64,000 nucleotides of DNA. It comes from Ancylobacter rudongensis. Its GTDB lineage: Bacteria; Pseudomonadota; Alphaproteobacteria; Rhizobiales; Xanthobacteraceae. How positions within the stretch are numbered: position 1 is the first letter of the stretch; each line of letters begins with the position of its first letter. The notes under the pieces are model-generated. The model made no database searches and was not told where the DNA came from. It saw only the letters and a program-made list of their open reading frames with translations. Location: assembly GCF_900100155.1 (NCBI RefSeq), contig NZ_FMTP01000001.1:930001-994000 (forward strand), written 5' to 3'. Positions 1 to 8,956 of the stretch are shown one piece after another. The translations under genes were made by a program, and so were the position numbers.

Positions 1-330
1 GCTTTCGTCCGAGAGACGTCGCCCGAGATCGGGCCGGCGCAGATAGGCATCGCGCGCCGGGGCGGCGGACGCCAGTTCCAGCGTCTCGAAGCTGAGTGCG
101 GCAATGTCCGCCGCCACGCGCGCTGAATCGAACGGCAGATGAACGGCATCGCGGGCCTGTGCATGGGCGAGCGCGAAGCGCAGCACCTCGCGCGTCGGTA
201 GGCCGGTGCCGGCGCGTCCCAGCGCGATCCGGGCGGGAGTGACGCCGGCGAGCCGGCGCCAGCTATCCTCGATCACCGCCTCCTCGATACCATAGTCGGC
301 CGGGTGCTCGCCTTTTGCCGCCTCGCTCAT
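1..330 (-). CDS. eutC: Ethanolamine ammonia-lyase small subunit (N-terminal part)
   Basis: This is the N-terminal 110 codons of EutC; the rest lies beyond the left edge. EutC and EutB form the adenosylcobalamin-dependent lyase that converts ethanolamine to acetaldehyde and ammonia. The visible protein starts [14 protein letters not shown] and runs into the EutC-typical stretch containing [13 protein letters not shown] and [15 protein letters not shown]. The start codon overlaps the eutB stop as ATGA, so the two subunits are translationally coupled. The B12 requirement fits the cobalamin riboswitch further along the window. No carboxysome-type eut shell genes are visible. Confidence 0.93.
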   Translation of the reverse strand, partial: MSEAAKGEHPADYGIEEAVIEDSWRRLAGVTPARIALGRAGTGLPTREVLRFALAHAQARDAVHLPFDSARVAADIAALSFETLELASAAPARDAYLRRPDLGRRLSDES

Positions 331-1715
331 GCCGCCAGCTCCGGTGCGGCGGCGAGCAGGGGGTGAATTCCGTGCTGCCGTCTCAAGCTGCCGTTCGGCT
401 CGGTGATGCCCATGCGCTGCAGCCACGCCTCGAATTCCGGCGCCCGCTTCAAGCCCAGAACCTGCCGGAGATAGAGCTGGTCGTGGAACGAGGTGGACTG
501 GTAGTTCAGCATCACGTCGTCCGAGCCGGGAATGCCCATGATGTAGGTCACGCCCGCCGCACCGAGCAGCGTCATCAGCGTGTCCATATCGTCCTGGTCG
601 GCCTCGGCATGGTTGGTGTAGCAGACGTCGCAGCCGAGCGGGACGCCCATCAGCTTGCCGCAGAAATGGTCCTCCAGCCCGGCGCGGATGATCTGCTTGC
701 CGTCATAGAGATATTCCGGCCCGATGAAGCCGACGACGGTATTCACCAGCAGCGGCTTGAACGGCCGGCACACGGCGTAGGCGCGGGCTTCCAGCGTCTG
801 CTGGTCGACACCGTGATGGGCGTTGGCGGAGAGCGCCGAGCCCTGCCCGGTCTCGAAATACATCACATTGTCGCCGAGCGTGCCGCGATTGAGCGACAAC
901 GCCGCCTCGCGCCCCTCCTTCAGCGTGGCGAGGTCGATGCCGAAGGAAGCGTTCGCCTTCTGCGTGCCCGCCACCGACTGGAAGACGAGATCGACAGGCA
1001 CGCCGCGATTAATCACCTCGGTAGAGGTGGTGACATGGGTCAGCACGCAGGCCTGCGTCGGGATCTCGAAGCGCTGGATGATGCCGTCGATCAGCTTGAG
1101 CAGTTCACTCAGCACCGGCACGCTGTCGGAGGCCGGGTTAATGCCGATCACCGCATCGCCGCAGCCATAGAGCAGCCCGTCGAGAATAGAGGCGGTGACG
1201 CCCGCCGGGTCGTCGGTGGGGTGGTTGGGCTGAAGGCGCACCGCCATCGTGCCGGGCAGGCCGATCGTGTTGCGGAACTTTGTCACCACGCGGCACTTCT
1301 TGGCGACCGCGATCAGGTCCTGGTTACGCATCAGCTTGGACACCGCCGCCGCCATCTCCGGCGTCACGCCGGGCGCGATGGCAGCAAGAACCTCGCTGGT
1401 GGCGACACCGGAGAGCAGGAAATCGCGGAAATCGCCGACCGTCATGTGGGAGATCGTGCGGAAGGCGGCGGCGTCGTGGCTGTCGATGATGAGCCGCGTG
1501 ACCTCGTCGTCCTCATAGGGCACCAGCGCCTCGTTGAGGAAGGCGCTCAGCGGCACGTCAGCGAGGCACATGCGCGCCGCGACATTCTCTTCCGCCGTGG
1601 CGGCGGCGATTCCGGCCAGCATGTCGCCGGAGCGGGGCGGCGTCGCCTTCGCCATGAGGTCCTTCAGATCGGCGAAGGCGTAAGTCTGCGATCCGGCGAC
1701 GGTGCGATAGGCCAT
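327..1715 (-). CDS. eutB: Ethanolamine ammonia-lyase large subunit
   Basis: The 462-residue product has the usual length for EutB, the TIM-barrel catalytic subunit of the B12-dependent ethanolamine ammonia-lyase. Family-typical stretches include [20 protein letters not shown] near residues 31-50, [20 protein letters not shown] mid-protein, and a C-terminal [20 protein letters not shown]. An AAGGACC ribosome-binding site lies upstream of the ATG. The gene is first in a eutBC pair and is divergent from the alpha/beta hydrolase gene. The product would supply acetaldehyde and ammonia from phospholipid-derived ethanolamine. Confidence 0.96.
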   Translation of the reverse strand: MAYRTVAGSQTYAFADLKDLMAKATPPRSGDMLAGIAAATAEENVAARMCLADVPLSAFLNEALVPYEDDEVTRLIIDSHDAAAFRTISHMTVGDFRDFLLSGVATSEVLAAIAPGVTPEMAAAVSKLMRNQDLIAVAKKCRVVTKFRNTIGLPGTMAVRLQPNHPTDDPAGVTASILDGLLYGCGDAVIGINPASDSVPVLSELLKLIDGIIQRFEIPTQACVLTHVTTSTEVINRGVPVDLVFQSVAGTQKANASFGIDLATLKEGREAALSLNRGTLGDNVMYFETGQGSALSANAHHGVDQQTLEARAYAVCRPFKPLLVNTVVGFIGPEYLYDGKQIIRAGLEDHFCGKLMGVPLGCDVCYTNHAEADQDDMDTLMTLLGAAGVTYIMGIPGSDDVMLNYQSTSFHDQLYLRQVLGLKRAPEFEAWLQRMGITEPNGSLRRQHGIHPLLAAAPELAA

Positions 1716-1893
1716 GAGAGCGGTCCTTGCGGCGCCCTGTGCTCAACGCGGCGCCATGGGCAAAATGTATCCTGCCGCAGCGTGCCGGCAAAGCGCAACT
1801 TCGGTCGAGGTCGCCGGCAGCTTCTGGCATACCACGCTGGACGTGGCGTTTGCCGGCCGCTACCACGCGCCACGCATTTTCGGAGGAAACGCC

Positions 1894-2637
1894 ATGGCCA
1901 CCTTCATTCTCATTCACGGCTCCTGGCACTGGGGCGGCTGCTTTCAGAAGGTGGCGAACCTTCTCGGCGCCGCCGGCCATGCCGTGATCGCCCCTGACCT
2001 CGCCAGCCACGGCTTTGACCCCACACCCACCGCCGCCGTCACCGATATCGCGATCTATGCCGCCCCGGTGCGGGCGGCGCTGGAAGCGATCGAGGGCAAG
2101 GCGATCCTCGTCGGTCACTCGGTTGGCGGGGCGACCTGCACATGGCTGGGCGAGGAAATGCCCGAGCGAATCGAGGCGCTGGTCTACCTCACCGGATTCA
2201 TGGCGCCGAACGGCAAGAGCGCCCGCGACTTCGTCATGACTCCGACCTATCTCAAGGACCCGGCCATCGTGGAGACGCAGGGCATGCTGCGCCTCGGCAA
2301 GGAGGGGCTCGGCCTCGACCTTTCCCGCCGCGACCTCATCGCCCGCTCGCTCTATTCCGACTGCACCGCGCACGACATCGACCGTGCCCTGCCCAATCTT
2401 GTGCGCGTCACCCCGCACGCGCCCTTCGCCACTGTGTCGGCCATCACCCCGCACCGCTTCGGCAAGCTTCGTCGGCACTATATCGAGTGCTTGCAGGACC
2501 GCGGTCTGCCGCTCGCGGTGCAGCGGGAGATGCAGGCGGCCGTGCCGGGGGCGCAGGTGCACCAGCTCGACACCGGCCACTCGCCGTTCCTCAGCGCGCC
2601 AGAGGCGGTGGCGGAACGGTTATTGAACATCCGCTGA
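1894..2637 (+). CDS. Alpha/beta hydrolase (esterase-like)
   Basis: The 247-residue cytoplasmic alpha/beta-hydrolase starts MATFILIHGSWHWGG (oxyanion HG motif). It carries the nucleophile elbow GHSVGG near residues 73-78 and a C-terminal catalytic histidine in DTGHSPFLSAPEAV. The overall pattern resembles the plant and bacterial methylesterase/hydroxynitrile-lyase-like group (HGSWHGAW-type N terminus), so a small-ester hydrolase is likely, but the substrate cannot be read from sequence. The ATG at 1894 is chosen over the open upstream extension because GGAGG precedes it at the right spacing and the fold begins there. Confidence 0.85.
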   Translation: MATFILIHGSWHWGGCFQKVANLLGAAGHAVIAPDLASHGFDPTPTAAVTDIAIYAAPVRAALEAIEGKAILVGHSVGGATCTWLGEEMPERIEALVYLTGFMAPNGKSARDFVMTPTYLKDPAIVETQGMLRLGKEGLGLDLSRRDLIARSLYSDCTAHDIDRALPNLVRVTPHAPFATVSAITPHRFGKLRRHYIECLQDRGLPLAVQREMQAAVPGAQVHQLDTGHSPFLSAPEAVAERLLNIR

Positions 2638-2762
2638 GCCCGCAGCGCCACACCCGGCCCTCATCCGGCAGAGGAAAGGTCCATGCCCCCTTCCCCGCCG
2701 ATACCGGCACCCGCTAGCCTGACCGAACTTCCAGAAGCCAGAAGGCTCCCAAAGAGGCTCGA

Positions 2763-3818
2763 ATGTCCGATCAGGAAAAGCTCGACAAGCTGCGGGCGAA
2801 ATATGCCGGCGTGGGCGGTGGCGTGGTCTATGACGAGACCTTCAAGCGCGTCGCCGAAATGCAGTTCAAGGATGGCGAGAAGCGCGTCTGGCCCTGGGCC
2901 GGCGCCGCGACGCTGCTCGACGCGCCCTATCGCCCGGACGCACAGGAACTGGCCGATTTCGCCGGGCTCGACATGGCGCTGATCGGGGTGCCGATGGATC
3001 TCGGCGTCACCAACCGCGCCGGCGCCCGCCTCGGCCCGCGCGCGGTGCGCGCCATCGAGCGCATCGGGCCCTATGAGCACGTCTTGAACATAGTGCCGGC
3101 GGCCGAGGCCAAGGTGGCCGACATCGGCGACGTGCCGTTCCGCTCGCGCTTCAGCCTCGATTCCTGCCATGAGGACATCGAGGCCTTCTACAAGAAGATC
3201 GTCGCGGCCGGGGTCATCCCGCTCTCCTGCGGCGGCGATCATTCGATCACCGGCTCCATCCTCAAGGCGGTGGGCGAGAAGCGGCCGGTGGGCATGCTGC
3301 ACATCGACGCCCATTGCGACACCTCGGGCACCTATGAGGGCGCGAAGTTCCACCATGGTGGCCCCTTCCGCAATGCGGTGCTTGACGGCGTGCTGGATCC
3401 CAACCGCACCATCCAGATCGGCATTCGCGGCGGGGCGGAATTCCTCTGGGAGTTCTCCTATGAGAGCGGGATGACGGTGATCCATGCCGAGGACGTCACC
3501 GGCATGGGCGTGCCCGCCATCATCGCCAAGGCGAAACAGGTGCTGGGCGACGGGCCGGTCTATGTCTCCTTCGACGTCGACAGCCTCGATCCGGCCTTCG
3601 CGCCGGGCACCGGCACGCCTGAGATCGGCGGTCTCACCTCGCGCGAGGTGCTGGAACTGCTGCGCGGGCTCAACGGGCTCGACGTCATCGGCGGCGACGT
3701 AGTGGAAGTCGCGCCCCAGTACGACGATACCTCCAACACCGCCCATGCGGCGGCGCAGGTGCTGTTCGAGATCTTCTGCCTCTCGGTGACAGCGCTCAAG
3801 GCGCGGAAGGGTTCCTGA
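2763..3818 (+). CDS. Ureohydrolase (agmatinase / guanidinobutyrase family)
   Basis: The 351-residue arginase-superfamily enzyme has the di-manganese ligand motifs CGGDHS, DAHCDT and SFDVDSLDPAFAPGTGTPE in order. Such enzymes hydrolyse a guanidino compound to an amine plus urea. An extended N terminus of about 60 residues precedes the core, as in guanidinobutyrase or guanidinopropionase relatives. The gene overlaps the next one (TGATG), which encodes a DavA-like omega-amidase. That pairing suggests the arginine-oxygenase route, where 4-guanidinobutyramide is hydrolysed to 4-guanidinobutyrate and then to GABA plus urea; this is inference, as no arginine monooxygenase is visible. GAGG precedes the ATG. 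Confidence 0.85.
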   Translation: MSDQEKLDKLRAKYAGVGGGVVYDETFKRVAEMQFKDGEKRVWPWAGAATLLDAPYRPDAQELADFAGLDMALIGVPMDLGVTNRAGARLGPRAVRAIERIGPYEHVLNIVPAAEAKVADIGDVPFRSRFSLDSCHEDIEAFYKKIVAAGVIPLSCGGDHSITGSILKAVGEKRPVGMLHIDAHCDTSGTYEGAKFHHGGPFRNAVLDGVLDPNRTIQIGIRGGAEFLWEFSYESGMTVIHAEDVTGMGVPAIIAKAKQVLGDGPVYVSFDVDSLDPAFAPGTGTPEIGGLTSREVLELLRGLNGLDVIGGDVVEVAPQYDDTSNTAHAAAQVLFEIFCLSVTALKARKGS

Positions 3819-4618
3819 TGCGCCTTGCCCTTTTGCAGACGGCGGGCGACCCGTCGAACGAACCTGTCGCCAATCTCGCCCGCCTCGATGCGGCCGCTGC
3901 CGAAGCGGCAGCGGGGGGCGCCGACCTCTTGCTGGCGCCGGAAATGTTCCTCACCGGCTACAATATCGGCCGCGAGGCGGCGGTGGCGAAGGCCGAGCCG
4001 GCGGAGGGCACCAGCGCCCGGCGCGCGGGCGAGATCGCCCGAACCCACGGCATCGGGCTCTGCTACGGCTATCCCGAGCGCGGCGATGGCGGGGCGATCT
4101 ATAATTCCTGCCTGCTCCTCGACAAGGACGGCACGCGCCTGCTCAATTTCCGCAAGACGCATCTCTTCGGCGATCTCGACCGGGCGATGTTCGCGCCCGG
4201 CGAGGGATCGGCGGAACTGGCCAGCTTCGAGGGCTACAGGGTCGGCATGCTCATCTGCTACGACGTGGAATTCCCCGAAGCGGTGCGGGCGCTGGCGTTG
4301 GCGGGAGCCGACCTCGTTCTGGTGCCGACCGCCAATATGAAGCCCTATGACGCCGTCTCGCATGTCGTCGTGCCGGCGCGAGCCTTTGAGAGCGAGCTTT
4401 TCGTCGCCTACGCCAATCGCTGCGGAGTGGAAGGCGAGCTCGACTATATGGGGCTGAGCTGCGTCGGCGACCCCCATGGCCTCCATCTGGCGATGGCGGG
4501 CGATGGCGAGGAGCTTCTCTTCGCCGATCTTGATCCGGCCCGGCTGAAGGCGGCGCGGGCGATCAATACCCATGTCCCCGACCGGCGCCCCGAAGTGTAT
4601 CGCCGGTTGATCCCCTGA
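3818..4618 (+). CDS. Nitrilase-superfamily omega-amidase (DavA-like)
   Basis: The 266-residue carbon-nitrogen hydrolase has the Glu-Lys-Cys triad visible as E42 (APEMFLTGYNIG), K113 (FRKTHLFGDLDR) and C147 (GMLICYDVEFPE). These motifs, together with YGYPERGDGGAIYNS and LVPTANMKPYD, closely resemble P. putida 5-aminopentanamidase (DavA) as I remember it. Substrates of that group are omega-amino or omega-guanidino amides. It is translationally coupled to the ureohydrolase, so 4-guanidinobutyramide is a reasonable candidate substrate. N-carbamoylputrescine amidase is less likely because that family is longer, near 290 residues. Confidence 0.85.
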   Translation: MRLALLQTAGDPSNEPVANLARLDAAAAEAAAGGADLLLAPEMFLTGYNIGREAAVAKAEPAEGTSARRAGEIARTHGIGLCYGYPERGDGGAIYNSCLLLDKDGTRLLNFRKTHLFGDLDRAMFAPGEGSAELASFEGYRVGMLICYDVEFPEAVRALALAGADLVLVPTANMKPYDAVSHVVVPARAFESELFVAYANRCGVEGELDYMGLSCVGDPHGLHLAMAGDGEELLFADLDPARLKAARAINTHVPDRRPEVYRRLIP

Positions 4619-4666
4619 TCGCGCGGGTTTTCAAACAGGGATCCCGTTCGGGGATGATCGGCGGCG

Positions 4667-5971
4667 TCAGTGCGCGTGCGATTCGCGTCCACCCGGCACC
4701 GCGCTCTGCGCCTCCACTGCGCTGCGGGCGATGAAGCGGGCGCGCATCGGCTTGAGCACGAGCAGGGCGAGCAAGGCGGCGCCGGCGTTAAGGCCGACGG
4801 CGATGGCGAACACCGCGTACCAGCCATAAAGCGACGCTACCACGCTGGCGATCGGCACAAGCAGCGCCGCCGTGCCCTTGGCGGTGTAGAGCATGCCGGC
4901 ATTTGTGGCGGCGAAGGCCGAGCCGAACGTGTCGCCGCAGGTCGCCGGAAACAGCGAGTAGATCTCGCCGAACACCCCGAAGAAGCCGGCGGTGGCCAGC
5001 ACGAACACCAACGGGTTCGAGCCGTGATAGACCATCACCAGCAGCATCACCGCCGCCGTGCCGAAGGCGATGAACATCGTGTTCTCGCGGCCGATGCGGT
5101 CCGAGACATAGCCGAAGATCGGCCGGCCGAAACCGTCGAAGATCCGGTCAAGCGAGATGGCGAGCGTCAGTGCCGCGGCGGAGAGACCGAAGATGCTCAC
5201 CGGCGTATCGGCGACGCCGAGGTCGTGGGCGATCGGTCCGATCTGGGCCGCCGCCATCAGGCCACCCGAGGCCACCATGACGAACATCAGGTAGAGCAGC
5301 CAGAACACCGGTTTGGTCAGCGTCTGCGAGGGCGGGTAGTCCACCTTGCTCTGCGGCAGGCTCAACGCCTTCTTCGGCGCGGCGACCTTGAATTTGGGGG
5401 GATAGAGGAACTGCGCTGCGATCAGCACGATCAGCCCTTGCCCGAGGCCGAACCAGAAAAACGCCGTCTGGTAGCCATGCGCCGCGATGGTGTTGGCAAT
5501 CGGCACCACAGTCAATGCCGCGCCGGCGCCGAAGCCGGCCGCCGTTGCACCGGCCGCGAGGCCGCGCCGATAGGGAAACCACTTCAACGCATTGCCGACG
5601 CAGGTGCCATAGACCGAACCGGCGCCAATGCCGCCAAACACGGCCCCAGCATAGAGAAGGGTCAGCGAGCCGGCATAAGAGTTGATGACCCAGGCCAGCG
5701 CGATCATGACAGCGCCGAATGAAAGCACCAGGCGCGGGCCGTAGCGATCGACGAACCACGCCTCCACCGGCACCAGCCAGGTCTCGGTCAGCACGAAGAT
5801 GGTGAAGGCGGTCTGGATCGCTGCCCGGCCCCAGCCATGGGCCTGATCGATGGGATCGACGAACAGGGTCCAGCCATATTGAAGATTGGCGATCATCGCC
5901 ATGCAGACAATGCCGCAGCCGAGCTGGAACCAGGGTTCCCACGGGCGTGTCGTCGTCTTGCTCGCATCCAT
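4667..5971 (-). CDS. MFS transporter, OxlT-like
   Basis: The 434-residue, 12-segment major facilitator is of the oxalate/formate antiporter-like branch. The protein begins MDASKTTTRPWEPWFQLGCG and the first helix carries MIANLQYGWTLFV, typical of the OxlT group. The start at 5971 is preceded by GAGG; the longer open frame reaching 6061 has no such site and its N terminus is hydrophilic and arginine-rich. The gene converges on the ureohydrolase/omega-amidase pair and may move their substrate or product, but the annotated substrate of relatives is usually a small carboxylate. The C terminus at the 4667 end is a short polar tail with His residues. Confidence 0.85.
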   Translation of the reverse strand: MDASKTTTRPWEPWFQLGCGIVCMAMIANLQYGWTLFVDPIDQAHGWGRAAIQTAFTIFVLTETWLVPVEAWFVDRYGPRLVLSFGAVMIALAWVINSYAGSLTLLYAGAVFGGIGAGSVYGTCVGNALKWFPYRRGLAAGATAAGFGAGAALTVVPIANTIAAHGYQTAFFWFGLGQGLIVLIAAQFLYPPKFKVAAPKKALSLPQSKVDYPPSQTLTKPVFWLLYLMFVMVASGGLMAAAQIGPIAHDLGVADTPVSIFGLSAAALTLAISLDRIFDGFGRPIFGYVSDRIGRENTMFIAFGTAAVMLLVMVYHGSNPLVFVLATAGFFGVFGEIYSLFPATCGDTFGSAFAATNAGMLYTAKGTAALLVPIASVVASLYGWYAVFAIAVGLNAGAALLALLVLKPMRARFIARSAVEAQSAVPGGRESHAH

Positions 5972-6617
5972 TGACGTATCCTCGACTTGATGGGTGTTGC
6001 GCAGCTCTTGTCGGCCGCTGCGTGCGTCGCGAACCGCTCCCCGAAGGCGCGGCTTTCTCATCCAATCTCCAAGAACGCCCCCTGCGGTTCATTAATGAGA
6101 GCCGCAACAAGCATTACTCAAGGTCATATCTCGTATGGGAACACTCGACAGAACCAATGCCATCAACATAACGGTCTCATGGACGTAAATATCATCACGA
6201 AAACAGGATTCAACATGAAATATACCAAGGTATGTTGACCTAACGCCAAAAGAGTTACTTCTCTTCGCCACCCAAGAGAAAATCGATTTTCGGTCAACGC
6301 TAAGCTCAAGGCCATGGACCCGCGCTCCGGCACCAAGGATGAGCGCGGCCGCCGGATGAGATGAAAGAGGCAGATGCCGCAAAGGCGAGCGATCGGATCG
6401 AGCCTCACGCGGCAGGCGAGGCAGGGGCAAACCCTGGGGAAGTCCGGCCCCAGCCCTGCGGCATCCGCAGCGGAAAATCCCTGCGGAAGCGACGGAAGGT
6501 GGGCGAAGGGAGAGCTCAGGATGGGTCACAGGCGGAACCCGATCCGCCTGTGCTGCGTTCTGTTACCGCTCGGCCCTTCCGCGCGTGGCGGGCGGGCCGA
6601 GGCAAACGGGGAAAACC
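5972..6617. other. Long non-coding stretch with AT-rich and hairpin-rich halves
   Basis: About 645 bases lie between the divergent OxlT-like transporter and the 47-residue peptide gene, with no convincing protein-coding frame. Roughly 6090-6290 is strikingly AT-rich for this chromosome and contains the inverted repeat ATACCAAGGTAT near 6223-6234, suitable for promoters or an operator. Roughly 6360-6600 is GC-rich and packed with short perfect hairpins, described separately. Confidence 0.5.
6422..6552 (+). other. Cluster of strong hairpins, possible structured RNA or leader
   Basis: At least four GC-rich hairpins follow one another: CAGGG/CCCTG at 6422-6436, GGGG/CCCC at 6436-6451, CCGCAG/CTGCGG at 6465-6486 with a 10-base loop, and a perfect 10-bp stem CACAGGCGGA/TCCGCCTGTG at 6527-6552 with a 6-base loop. 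They sit 65-195 bases upstream of the 47-residue peptide gene. I compared the sequence from memory with RNase P, SRP, tmRNA, cobalamin, glycine, FMN, guanidine and c-di-GMP element consensuses and found no match. It could be a 5' leader or a small RNA; the strand is assumed from the downstream gene. Confidence 0.3.
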
Positions 6618-6761
6618 ATGAACCGCACTGTCCTGATCGTCGCCGTCGTCGTGCTGGCCTGCGTGGCCGGCTTTTTCGCCTACCGCGCCTATGAGCGGGA
6701 CCAGAACACAATGCAGATCGAAGTCGGGCCGCAGGGTATCAAGGTCGACCCGCCGGGCTGA
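6618..6761 (+). CDS. 47-residue single-span membrane protein
   Basis: A short gene encodes a 47-residue protein starting MNRTVLIVAVVVLACVAGFF, a single hydrophobic segment (residues 4-21), followed by YRAYERDQNT and the short tail QIEVGPQGIKVDPPG. A GGGG ribosome-binding site precedes the ATG. The shape (one N-terminal helix and a short polar tail) resembles small uncharacterised proteins of rhizobial genomes, but I do not recognise a function. A terminator-like hairpin follows, so it is probably transcribed alone from the long upstream region. Confidence 0.6.
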   Translation: MNRTVLIVAVVVLACVAGFFAYRAYERDQNTMQIEVGPQGIKVDPPG

Positions 6762-6782
6762 TCGCGCCCATCAGGCCGGGGG

Positions 6783-6819
6783 GGGGCGCCGGCACGAATG
6801 TCAGGCGCCCCGGCTGCTT
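6783..6819 (+). terminator. Probable terminator after the 47-residue peptide
   Basis: Inverted repeat GGGGCGCC (6783-6790) and GGCGCCCC (6804-6811), 13-base loop, followed by GGCTGCTTTT. The T-run is short, so termination strength is uncertain. Confidence 0.5.
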
Positions 6820-6907
6820 TTCCCGACCCGATGCTCTACAAGCCCCTCCGACATCCAGCCGGCCGCGCCATGAGGGCACCATCCGGCTGCCGTTGCGGAG
6901 TGCCTTC

Positions 6908-8257
6908 ATGTCGTTCACGTCAGCCGCTGGTCATTCCGGTGCCGTCGCCAATCCTCGCTCGCGCGTCATCCTGGCGAGTCTGATCGGCACCACGATCGAG
7001 TTCTACGACTTCTACGTCTATGCCACGGCCGCCGTGCTGGTGTTCCCGCATCTGTTCTTTCCGCCCGGCAATGACACGACGGCGCTTCTGGCCTCCTTCG
7101 CCATTTTCGGCGCTGCCATGGTGGCGCGTCCGCTCGGCGCCATCTTCTTCGGCCATCTCGGCGACAAGCGCGGGCGCAAGGTGACGCTGGTCGGCGCCCT
7201 GCTCACCATGGGTATCGCCACCTTCCTCATCGGCCTGCTGCCGACCTTCCACCAGGCCGGCTGGTTCGCCCCGGCCCTACTGGTGGTGATGCGCCTCGCG
7301 CAGGGTTTCGCGCTCGGCGGCGAATGGAGCGGCGCCGCGCTGGTGGCGACCGAGAACGCCCCGCCCGGCAAGCGCGCCATCTACGGCACCTTTCCCCAGC
7401 TCGGCGCGCCGCTCGGCTTCATCCTCGCCAATGGCCTGTTCCTGATCATTGCCGCGGTGCTGCCCTCGGACGACCCGACGCGCCCGTCGGATGCGTTCCT
7501 GGAATGGGGCTGGCGCATTCCCTTCCTGTTCTCCTTCGTCATGGTCGCCGTCGGCCTCTGGGTGCGCCTGCACCTCGTCGAGAGCACCGCCTTCAAGAAG
7601 ACGGTGACGGACGGCAAGGTGCACAAGCTGCCGCTCGCCTCGGTGTTCCGCACCCATTTCCGCCAGCTGGTGCTCGGCACCTTCTACATGCTGGCGACCT
7701 ATGTGCTGTTCTACCTGATGACCACCTTCTCGCTCAGCTATGGCCGCGCCGGCACCGCTGCCGCCCTGCCCGGGCTCGGCTATGACTACACGACCTTCGT
7801 GCTGATGATGATTATCGGCGTGGTGTTCTTCGGCATCTTCACTCTGCTCTCGGGGCCGTGGGCGGAGCGCTGGGGGCGGCGCCGGACGCTGATCGTGGTG
7901 ACGTTGGCCATCATCGTTTTCGGTCTCAGCTGGGTGCCGATGCTCGGCGCTGGTCCCGTGGGTGTGATGGCGTGGCTCATTCTCGGCTTCAGCCTGATGG
8001 GGATGACCTTCGGCCCGATGGGCGCGCTGCTGCCGGAGCTTTTCCCGGCCAATGTCCGCTACACCGGCTCGGGCATCGCCTACAACGTCTCGTCCATTCT
8101 GGGCGCGGCGGTCGCGCCCTTCATCGCCATCGCGCTGTGGGCATGGGGCGGGGGCAGCCCGTTCTGGGTCGGCATCTACCTCTCGGCGATGGCGGGCCTC
8201 ACCCTCATCGCCCTGCTGCTCGGCACCGAGACGCGCGACGTCGACATCGAGGCGTAA
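6908..8257 (+). CDS. MFS transporter, metabolite:H+ symporter (MHS) family
   Basis: The 449-residue inner-membrane symporter carries the MHS-family N-terminal signature SLIGTTIEFYDFYVYATAA and the loop 2-3 motif GHLGDKRGRK. Twelve hydrophobic segments are evident, with a large periplasmic loop near IIAAVLPSDDPTRPSDAF. Relatives carry shikimate, alpha-ketoglutarate, proline/betaine or dicarboxylates; the substrate cannot be chosen here. The start at 6908 has GGAG seven bases upstream; a TTG fifteen bases earlier is open but has no such site. It converges on kdpE. Confidence 0.88.
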   Translation: MSFTSAAGHSGAVANPRSRVILASLIGTTIEFYDFYVYATAAVLVFPHLFFPPGNDTTALLASFAIFGAAMVARPLGAIFFGHLGDKRGRKVTLVGALLTMGIATFLIGLLPTFHQAGWFAPALLVVMRLAQGFALGGEWSGAALVATENAPPGKRAIYGTFPQLGAPLGFILANGLFLIIAAVLPSDDPTRPSDAFLEWGWRIPFLFSFVMVAVGLWVRLHLVESTAFKKTVTDGKVHKLPLASVFRTHFRQLVLGTFYMLATYVLFYLMTTFSLSYGRAGTAAALPGLGYDYTTFVLMMIIGVVFFGIFTLLSGPWAERWGRRRTLIVVTLAIIVFGLSWVPMLGAGPVGVMAWLILGFSLMGMTFGPMGALLPELFPANVRYTGSGIAYNVSSILGAAVAPFIAIALWAWGGGSPFWVGIYLSAMAGLTLIALLLGTETRDVDIEA

Positions 8258-8263
8258 TCGCAT

Positions 8264-8288
8264 CCGGGCAGGCTATGCCCCTGCCCGG
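8264..8288. terminator. Hairpin between the convergent MFS gene and kdpE
   Basis: CCGGGCAG (8264-8271) pairs with CTGCCCGG (8281-8288). The hairpin overlaps the last codons of kdpE and has no T-tract, so it is a possible bidirectional stop for the two convergent transcripts. Confidence 0.4.
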
Positions 8289-8956
8289 TAGCCGACCCCC
8301 GGCTCGGTGATGATCAGGGTGGGATTGGCGGGATCAGCCTCCAGTTTGGCGCGCAGCTGGCCGACATAGACGCGCAGATACTGCGTGTCGTGCTCATGCG
8401 CCGGCCCCCACACCTCACGCAGAATGTGGCGGTGGGTCAGCACCTTGCCGGCATGGCGCGAGAGAAAGGCGACAAGTTCGAACTCCTTCGGCGTGAGTTT
8501 GATCTCCTCGCCGCCGCGCAGCACCCGGTGGCGCGGAATGTCGATCTCCACCAATCCCAGCCGCAGCACCGGCGTCTCGCCCTTGTCCTGCATCCGGTGC
8601 CGCAGCGCGGCACGCAGGCGTGCCATCAGTTCGCCCATGCCAAAGGGCTTGTTGATGAAATCGTCGGCGCCGAGGTCCAGCGCCTCGATCTTTTCGACCT
8701 CGCGGTCGCGGGCGGAGAGCACGAGGATCGGCACATCCGTCCATTCGCGCAGGCGGCGGATCACCTCCTTGCCGTCCATGTCAGGCAGGCCGAGGTCGAG
8801 GATCACAACATCCGGCTGGCGATTGGCCACCAGTGCCAGTGCCTGTGCCCCCGTGTCCGCCCGCAGCGCCTCATAGCCATTGGCGGCCAGCGCCGGCGCC
8901 ATGAAGCGGTGGATCGCCGGCTCGTCGTCCACCACCAGCACGGTTCCCGCGCTCAT
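8273..8956 (-). CDS. kdpE: KDP operon response regulator KdpE
   Basis: The 227-residue OmpR-family regulator has an N-terminal receiver domain with the acidic pair DDEP near residues 10-13, phosphoacceptor aspartate in VVILDLGLPDMDG and conserved lysine in FINKPFG. A C-terminal winged helix follows with KLTPKEFELVAFLSRHAGKV. It is the last gene of the kdp locus, and its ATG overlaps the kdpD stop (ATGA). By family it activates kdpFABC when KdpD signals low potassium or osmotic stress. Confidence 0.95.
   Translation of the reverse strand: MSAGTVLVVDDEPAIHRFMAPALAANGYEALRADTGAQALALVANRQPDVVILDLGLPDMDGKEVIRRLREWTDVPILVLSARDREVEKIEALDLGADDFINKPFGMGELMARLRAALRHRMQDKGETPVLRLGLVEIDIPRHRVLRGGEEIKLTPKEFELVAFLSRHAGKVLTHRHILREVWGPAHEHDTQYLRVYVGQLRAKLEADPANPTLIITEPGVGYRAGA

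Noticed and set aside
6360..6617. RNase P RNA, SRP RNA, tmRNA or a known riboswitch
   Set aside because: A GAAGTCCGG string superficially recalls RNase P, but the remaining conserved regions are missing; other consensuses recalled do not fit either.
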